Source of the DNA: Pelomonas sp963992225
GTDB lineage: Bacteria > Pseudomonadota > Gammaproteobacteria > Burkholderiales > Burkholderiaceae_C
DNA length: 27,941 bases
Assembly (NCBI GenBank): GCA_963992225.1
Contig: CAXDTK010000031.1
Location: 1 to 27,941, forward strand
Direction of reading: 5' to 3'
Shown here: piece by piece, positions 23,711-27,941 of the stretch
How positions within the stretch are numbered: the stretch's first letter is position 1
Layout: each line of letters starts with the position of its first letter
Made by a program: the position numbers and the translations under genes
The notes under the pieces: model-generated
The model's input: only the letters and a program-made list of their open reading frames with translations
What the model was told of the DNA's origin: nothing
Databases searched by the model: none

Positions 23711-23764
23711 GGCGATGTGCTTGCCGGTCGATCCGGCGAGCATCGCCGTCCCCTCGGGGGACCG
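23711..23764 (-). repeat. Dispersed double-hairpin repeat, copy B, between soxZ and soxY
   Basis: This is the inverted second copy of the element at 11609-11662. On the plus strand GGCGATG (23711-23717) pairs with CATCGCC (23741-23747), enclosing CTTGCCGG (23720-23727) and CCGGCGAG (23733-23740) with a loop TCGAT. Then GTCCCC (23748-23753), loop TCG, GGGGAC (23757-23762). A further hairpin, CCAAGG-TCGT-CCTTGG, follows at 23766-23781. Compared with copy A, two stem pairs are swapped G-C for C-G on both arms. Confidence 0.88.
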
Positions 23765-23796
23765 GCCAAGGTCGTCCTTGGACGAGGGGTCCCGTC

Positions 23797-24255
23797 TCAG
23801 CCGCCGCAGCCGCCGAGGGTGACCTTCACTTCCTTCTGGGCGTAGAGGACGCGCCCGTCGGCCATCAAGGCCACGGCCAGCACGTTGGATGACTGGCCCA
23901 TCTTCACGCGGGTGGTGAAGCTGGGTTCGACGAACTCGTTCACGTCGAACGCGGCCGACAGCACGCTCGGGTTCTTCTCGACCAGCAGCAGCAGCCGCTT
24001 GGCGCCCGGCAGCGAGGTGGATGCACCCACCGGCACGACAGCGCCGTTCTCCGCGATGTCGGGCGCGGTGACGGTGACGTCCTTGCTCTCGACCGGGGCG
24101 CCTGCGCCGAGTGCCTTCATCAGGTCGGTGATGGTCTTGGCCTCGAAGGCGGCGCTCGGGTAAGCCGCCATGGCGGCACGGGGCAGCAGGCCGAGGCCCC
24201 CGAGCATCAGGGCGACCTGGGCGGAGCGGGCAAGCGCGGTACGTCGGTTCAGCAT
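23797..24255 (-). CDS. soxY: Thiosulfate-oxidation carrier protein SoxY
   Basis: A 152-residue periplasmic carrier of sulfur intermediates. It has a Tat-type leader (MLNRRTALARSAQVALMLGG, with NRRTAL) and ends in the defining swinging-arm motif KVTLGGCGG, where C150 bears the sulfur. The middle (VVPVGASTSLPGAKRLLLLVEKNPSVLSAAFDVNEF) is standard. The ATG at 24255 has AAGGAGACTCCC in front. It is followed on the transcript by a 157-bp spacer with a double hairpin before soxZ. Confidence 0.95.
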   Translation of the reverse strand: MLNRRTALARSAQVALMLGGLGLLPRAAMAAYPSAAFEAKTITDLMKALGAGAPVESKDVTVTAPDIAENGAVVPVGASTSLPGAKRLLLLVEKNPSVLSAAFDVNEFVEPSFTTRVKMGQSSNVLAVALMADGRVLYAQKEVKVTLGGCGG

Positions 24256-24323
24256 GGGAGTCTCCTTGAGGCGGTCCACGTTAGAAGGCTTGGTTGTTGA
24301 ATGCATGCGGGCGATCCAGCGGT

Positions 24324-25406
24324 TCAGCGACTTGCTGCACCCGTGGTCAGCCAGCCCGCGAGGGTTTTGAGGTCGGCGTCGGACAAGGCCTGGGCCGGCA
24401 TCTGGATGGGGCCCCAGACGCCCTGGCCGCCGGTCTTCATCTTGTTGGCGAGATACGACTCGGCGTCCGCGCGACCGGCATATTTGGCCGCGACCTGCTT
24501 GAAGCCGGGGCCCACCAGCTTCTGGTCCAGGCCGTGGCAGGCGGTGCAGGAGTGCTTCTTGAGCAGCGCCAGGGCCGTTGCGGCACCGTTCGGTGCAGGG
24601 GTTGCCGTTGGTGTGGCGGCCACGGTGATCGGGCCTTCGCGTCGCGCGCCGGGCGGGCGCGTCGTGTCCACACCGCGTTGCGGTCCGACCAGGCGCTGCT
24701 GCTCGGCGAGGTTCCCGTTGTTGTTGCGGGCGAAGTCCGGCAGCAGCGAGGCCAGCTTGGGCTCGGCTTCGCAGTCCTGCATGCAGGCGCTGGCCTTCAC
24801 GTCCACGGCGCCTGGCTTGCCCATGCCCTTGCCGGGCCACATGGCGTGTGCAGTGGTCATGCCGTTGCGATTGGGCATGCGCTTTTGCACGTCCGCGATG
24901 TTGGCGTCGGAGAGCGTGAAGCCTTCGGGCACGATGCCGCCGAGGTTGAGCAGATAGGCCGTGACGGCGTAGACCTCGTCGGTCTTCAGCGACTTCGGGG
25001 CATTCCACGGCATTGCACGGTTGATGTAGTCCCACAGCGTGGCGACGGTGGAGACCTTCATCAACGTCGTGCGGCCCGGGAAGGTGGGGTCGTTCAAGCG
25101 GGCGACGCGTCCCGTCTTGATGTCGTCGGCCGTGGTGCCGCCCACGAGTGGCGAGAACACCTCGTTGCTCTCACCGAACACGCCATGACAGGAGGCACAT
25201 TTGGCCTCCCAGATGTCCTGGCCCTGGCCCACGCTGCCGGCCCCTTTCGGCAACCCCTTGAAGTCGGGCCGCACATCGATGTCCCAGGCCTTGATCTCTG
25301 CGGGCGTGGCGGCCCGGCCGATGCCGGGATATGACGTCTGCGCCGAGACGCCGATCGCCACCAGCCCGAGGAGGGCGGCCAGCAAGCGCTTAGGAGAGCT
25401 GGACAT
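24324..25406 (-). CDS. soxD: Cytochrome c SoxD (diheme subunit of sulfane dehydrogenase)
   Basis: A 360-residue periplasmic diheme cytochrome c that accepts electrons from SoxC. The two heme sites are C70-AS-C73-H74 (WEAKCASCHGVFGE) and C287-TA-C290-H291 (HSCTACHGL). Between them, residues roughly 215-275 form a proline- and charge-rich linker. A signal peptide MSSSPKRLLAALLGLVAIGVSA supports ATG 25406, which has GAGGTG in front; this start overlaps the soxC 3' end by 17 bp. An earlier in-frame start at 25451 would add residues before the signal peptide and is less likely. Confidence 0.94.
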   Translation of the reverse strand: MSSSPKRLLAALLGLVAIGVSAQTSYPGIGRAATPAEIKAWDIDVRPDFKGLPKGAGSVGQGQDIWEAKCASCHGVFGESNEVFSPLVGGTTADDIKTGRVARLNDPTFPGRTTLMKVSTVATLWDYINRAMPWNAPKSLKTDEVYAVTAYLLNLGGIVPEGFTLSDANIADVQKRMPNRNGMTTAHAMWPGKGMGKPGAVDVKASACMQDCEAEPKLASLLPDFARNNNGNLAEQQRLVGPQRGVDTTRPPGARREGPITVAATPTATPAPNGAATALALLKKHSCTACHGLDQKLVGPGFKQVAAKYAGRADAESYLANKMKTGGQGVWGPIQMPAQALSDADLKTLAGWLTTGAASR

Positions 25407-26754
25407 TGCGCACCTCGCCGCTCTCTTCCACCAACCAAGACTGGATGGCATTGTTGTGATAAATCGATCGCGTGCCGCGCACGCCGCGCAACTGACGCGT
25501 CGTGGGTTGCACGTAGCCGGTCTCGTCCATGGCGCGGCTTTGAATGAGGGCTGCCTTGCCGTCCCACTGCCAGTCGAGCGTGAATCGGGTCAGGCATTTG
25601 CTCATGACCGGGTCCTGCAAGCGGGCCGTGCGCCAGTTGCGTCCGCCGTCGGTGGTCACGTCCACGCGCTTGACCTTGCCGCGGCCAGACCAGGCCAGGC
25701 CGCTGATCTGGTAGTAGCCCTTGTCGAGCAGCACCTGCCCGCCCGACGGGGTGGTCACGACGCTCTTGCACTCCTGCGTGCTGGTGTACTGGCGGTGCAG
25801 GCCACCGGGCATGAGGTCGATGTAGTGGATGGTCTCGTCCTTGGTGCCGTAGGGCTGGTCACCCACCTCGAGCCGGCGCAGGTACTTCACCCAGCTCACG
25901 CCCTGAACGCCCGGCACCACCAGGCGCAACGGGTAGCCCTGCTCAGGCCGCAGCATCTCGCCGTTCTGCCCATAGGCGACGAAGACCTCGCCGCTTTCCA
26001 CCAGCTCCATCGGCACGGTGCGGGGCATGCTGGAGCAGTCGGCGCCCTCGGCCAGCACGTAGCGGGCGCGCTTGTAGTCGACGCCGCAGAGGTCGAACAA
26101 CACCCGCAGCGGCACGCCGGTGAACTCGCTGCAGCTGATCATCCCGTGGGTGTACTGGCAGGTGGGCACGGCGACGTTGCCCCATTCCATGCCGGTGTTG
26201 GCGCCGCATTCGATGAAGTGGAAGCGGCTCACGCTGGGCAGGCGCATCAGCTCGTCCATCGTGAAGACGAGCGGCTTCCTGAGCAGGCTCGCGTCACTGC
26301 CGTTGATCATCAGGCGGTGCTTTGACGGGTCGATGTCCCACCAGCCCTGATGATGCCGCTCGAAGTGCAGCCCGCTGGGCGTGACGATGCCAAAAAGGGA
26401 CTGCAGCGGCGCGAAGGACACCGACGCCTGTGTCGTCTGCGTGAGACCCGGGCTCGGGCGGCGCTGCACGTTGGCTTCGTACTTGGAGGGCTTGCCATAG
26501 CCCTCGGCTGCCACCGGTTGCCCCAGCCCCTGGCTGTGCTCGGGTAGCGTGAGGATGTTCGGATCACCAGCAGCAGCACCTTGCGCAGCAGCCGCTGCTG
26601 CGCCCCCGCCGGCCAGCGCCGCCGCGAACGCGCGGCGTACGAAGTCGCGGCGGCCTTGACCGGCTTCGGCCATCACCGTGCGCACGTCATCGGGCGTCAG
26701 GAAGTTTTCAGGCGCCTTGCGCAGGCGGCCCGAGGGCAGGGCGTCGCTCGTCAC
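25390..26754 (-). CDS. soxC: Sulfane dehydrogenase SoxC (molybdopterin subunit)
   Basis: A 454-residue sulfite-oxidase-family protein. Tat export is indicated by GRRDFVRRAFAAALAGGGAAA near residues 34-54. The molybdenum ligand is C208 in QYTHGMISCSEFTGVPLR, and HFIECGANTGMEWG and YPLRLVVPGVQGVSWVKYL are family-defining. With SoxD it oxidises SoxY-bound sulfane sulfur by six electrons. Its presence marks complete oxidation to sulfate rather than sulfur-globule storage. The start is GTG 26754, with GGGGAGA 8 bases upstream. It is the first gene of the operon. Confidence 0.95.
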   Translation of the reverse strand: MTSDALPSGRLRKAPENFLTPDDVRTVMAEAGQGRRDFVRRAFAAALAGGGAAAAAAQGAAAGDPNILTLPEHSQGLGQPVAAEGYGKPSKYEANVQRRPSPGLTQTTQASVSFAPLQSLFGIVTPSGLHFERHHQGWWDIDPSKHRLMINGSDASLLRKPLVFTMDELMRLPSVSRFHFIECGANTGMEWGNVAVPTCQYTHGMISCSEFTGVPLRVLFDLCGVDYKRARYVLAEGADCSSMPRTVPMELVESGEVFVAYGQNGEMLRPEQGYPLRLVVPGVQGVSWVKYLRRLEVGDQPYGTKDETIHYIDLMPGGLHRQYTSTQECKSVVTTPSGGQVLLDKGYYQISGLAWSGRGKVKRVDVTTDGGRNWRTARLQDPVMSKCLTRFTLDWQWDGKAALIQSRAMDETGYVQPTTRQLRGVRGTRSIYHNNAIQSWLVEESGEVRNVQLS

Positions 26755-26844
26755 TGCTGCGTCTCCCCTTTGGTGAGGCGGTCAGGGGCCACTCCGGGGC
26801 CAGCGTTGAACACGCAGCACGGCATAGGAAGCCTTGTCTCCAGT

Positions 26845-26901
26845 GGCCTGGCATCGGCGCCAGGCCTTAGTTCCGTCGAGCGGGCGCAGCACGCCTGTGC
26901 T
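26845..26901 (-). promoter_or_regulatory. Hairpins in the soxC leader
   Basis: Between the likely promoter and soxC there is a perfect 8-bp stem, GGCCTGGC (26845-26852), loop ATCGGC, GCCAGGCC (26859-26866), and a second, smaller AGCAC-GCCT-GTGCT (26888-26901). Both fall in the predicted leader of about 180 nt. They could shape leader folding or stability; no known riboswitch is recognised. Confidence 0.4.
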
Positions 26902-26937
26902 CCGCCACCCTTGATGCCGCATTTGGCAACATCAGTG

Positions 26938-26970
26938 ATTCGTTATATTAACGATTGCAGATTTACGAAT
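26938..26970 (-). promoter_or_regulatory. Candidate ArsR-type operator and promoter of the sox operon
   Basis: This AT-rich island is unlike its GC-rich surroundings. TCGTTA-TAT-TAACGA (26940-26954) is a perfect dyad, flanked by a third related half-site so that ATTCGT (26938-26943) and ACGAAT (26965-26970) also mirror each other. On the minus strand TAATAT at about 26946-26951 could be the -10. Symmetry and AT content fit ArsR-family operators. Binding by the regulator at 14981 is inferred. Confidence 0.6.
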
Positions 26971-26989
26971 TAATGGTGACAACCCTAGT

Positions 26990-27257
26990 GTCTGTGTCTG
27001 GCTTGGACCCTTCGCCTTGAGTCGGCCGTCGAAGGTGGGCTCCCTGAGGCCGAGGCATCCACCCTCTCGCGGCGACACCGCCGACCTTCGGTTGGCAGGC
27101 GCCGGATCTGCACGTCGACCTCACGTGTTGACGCCCTGGGAGCAGGGACTGACTGTTGCCGTTTGCACGGAAGGGCAGGTGGATGCAGTGCGCGCGCGTT
27201 CGCTTGCCGCTACCGAGTCATCGCGTAGATCGCCAACGAAGATCTGATCAGCGCTGC
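26990..27257. other. Unassigned intergenic stretch
   Basis: About 270 bases with no convincing gene on either strand. The frame open from 27017 to 27247 (plus) gives an Arg/Ser/Thr-rich product without domain features and is probably noncoding. The region looks like decayed sequence leading into the FMN reductase remnant. Confidence 0.4.
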
Positions 27258-27290
27258 CGCCCGGGCCGTTGCTGCGAACGCCCATGATCG

Positions 27291-27614
27291 ATGGCTCGCA
27301 GTTCGGAAGGCATCGGCACCTCACCCGGCGCCATCGGCACCGCGCTGGCGCAGCAGAGCCTGCGCGGTGTGCTGTGCTTCTGCGACTCGCCGCTCATGAA
27401 CCAGGTCGAGGCCTACATCCAGTTCAAGCCCGGGCTTATCAGCGCCGACGGCGACGTTACCGACGAAGGCACGAAGAAGTTCCTGCAGAACTACATGAAC
27501 GAGCTGCACGCTTTCATCGTGCGGGTCCTGACCGTGCTGCCGCGCAAATCTGACGGCCGGCGTCCGGGCACCACGCAAGCCCGGAGACCCAAATCCTGTT
27601 CCACGCGTCATTGA
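27291..27614 (+). pseudogene. Truncated NAD(P)H-dependent FMN reductase (ChrR-like)
   Basis: The peptide GIGTSPGAIGTALAQQSLRG, followed by VEAYIQFKPGLISADGDVTD and MNELHAFIVRVL, is the C-terminal half of an NADPH-dependent FMN/chromate reductase of the flavodoxin-like family. The N-terminal half, with the FMN phosphate loop, is missing. An in-frame TGA lies at 27285-27287. In another frame just upstream (27258-27300) the peptide LPPGPLLRTPMIDGSQ weakly recalls the family's PEYNxSxPGxLKNAIDWxS segment, suggesting frameshift decay. The frame also runs past the usual end (after VLPRK) into unrelated residues. It is unlikely to be functional. Confidence 0.7.
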
Positions 27615-27877
27615 TCACCGTCGGCGCAGGCGGCATCGGGCTGCTGTAAGACCTCCAGCGGGACGCCGTGGTCCGCCAGCTCTTCCAGCACGGCCTGCTT
27701 GCGTTCGGCGCTGTTCCACCGGCGAAGGAAGTCGGTCAGCTTGCCGCGAACCATGACGCGACCGTCCGTGAGACTGACTTCCTCCCGGAACTGCCCCTGC
27801 TGCCATCCGGCAGCCTGGATGGCGGGCGTGATGAACTTGGTACAGATGTCCCGTTCGCTTAGGTCGTACTTGTCCAC
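27608..27877 (-). pseudogene. HsdR remnant with a large internal deletion
   Basis: The 89-residue frame starts MDKYDLSERDICTKFITPAI and continues with FREEVSLTDGRVMVRGKL, the N-terminus of type I restriction subunit HsdR. It then passes directly, in frame, into FLRRWNSAERKQAVLEELAD, which belongs to the distal C-terminal part of HsdR. The nuclease core and both RecA-like motor lobes are absent, so most of the ~800-1000-residue protein has been deleted. The start is GTG 27877, where family members have Met. No hsdM or hsdS is present. The 3' end overlaps the FMN reductase remnant by 7 bp. An intact short coding frame remains, but restriction activity is impossible. Confidence 0.8.
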
Positions 27878-27886
27878 CTAGGTGCG

Positions 27887-27941
27887 TGAATCGCCCCGGG
27901 TTTCGAGGAGGCTCAACACTCTGAGAGGATTGAGCCATGAG
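27887..27941 (+). mobile_element. Probable left end of an IS3-family insertion sequence
   Basis: TGAATCGCCCCGGGTTTCGA from 27887 resembles the terminal inverted repeats (TGAACCGCCCCGGGTTT type) of IS3-family elements common in Burkholderiales. It is followed by a GGCTCAA (27910-27916) / TTGAGCC (27930-27936) stem and an ATG at 27937 that would begin the first transposase frame. The window stops two bases later, as contigs often do at multicopy IS. Recognition is from memory of the family ends, so moderate confidence. Confidence 0.5.

Noticed and set aside
25407..25451. Earlier soxD start adding 15 residues
   Set aside because: It would place a WW/KR-rich segment before an otherwise complete signal peptide; ATG 25406 has a well-placed GAGGTG.

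Overview
The window is about 28 kb of GC-rich DNA (gene third positions are nearly all G or C). Gene content and protein style suggest a betaproteobacterium of the order Burkholderiales, probably a Rubrivivax/Leptothrix/Ideonella-type lineage; this is inference from gene families, not a database match. The first 24 bases are sequencing adapter (Nextera transposon end), so base 25 is the true left end. The last ~55 bases look like the left end of an IS3-type insertion sequence. The window is therefore probably a whole contig broken at a repeat.

Layout. (1) 132-2245, minus: egtB-egtD, ergothioneine synthesis, followed on the same strand by a VanZ-like membrane protein. (2) 2904-3287, plus: a small membrane-anchored coiled-coil protein. 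(3) 3406-10669, plus: a tight beta-oxidation-type operon holding a two-domain enoyl-CoA hydratase/3-hydroxyacyl-CoA dehydrogenase, a thiolase, three separate PaaI-type hotdog thioesterases, a 601-residue acyl-CoA dehydrogenase and a short-chain dehydrogenase. An RpiB/LacAB-family protein follows behind its own structured leader. A promoter-proximal block is shared between the start of this operon and the leader of the RpiB-like gene. (4) 11758-14109: a stand-alone SNF2-family helicase. (5) 14125-14709, minus: a 2H phosphoesterase (2'-5' RNA ligase family) whose promoter is overlapped by a very good LexA box. (6) 14981-26754: a sulfur-oxidation island. On the minus strand soxC-D-Y-Z-A-X-B continue without a break into a GlcG/HbpS protein, a secreted DsrE-like protein, a YeeE/YedE transporter, a metallo-beta-lactamase-fold hydrolase and a TlpA-like thioredoxin. 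An ArsR-family thiol regulator and a second YeeE/YedE transporter lie divergently at the far end. (7) 26990-27941: a decayed right edge with a truncated FMN reductase, an hsdR remnant lacking its motor domains, and the IS end.

How the genes work together. The sox genes encode a complete periplasmic thiosulfate-oxidation system: the SoxYZ carrier, SoxAX for loading, SoxB for hydrolysis and SoxCD for sulfane oxidation. The two YeeE/YedE proteins probably import thiosulfate or a related sulfur species. TlpA, DsrE and the hydrolase probably keep carrier thiols reduced or handle sulfane side products. The ArsR-type repressor, with cysteines placed as in persulfide sensors, is the natural candidate to control the operon through an AT-rich palindrome upstream of soxC. 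A roughly 54-bp double-hairpin repeat occurs twice, once between soxZ and soxY and once before the helicase gene. The two copies differ by compensatory stem changes, one of the more interesting structural signals in the window.
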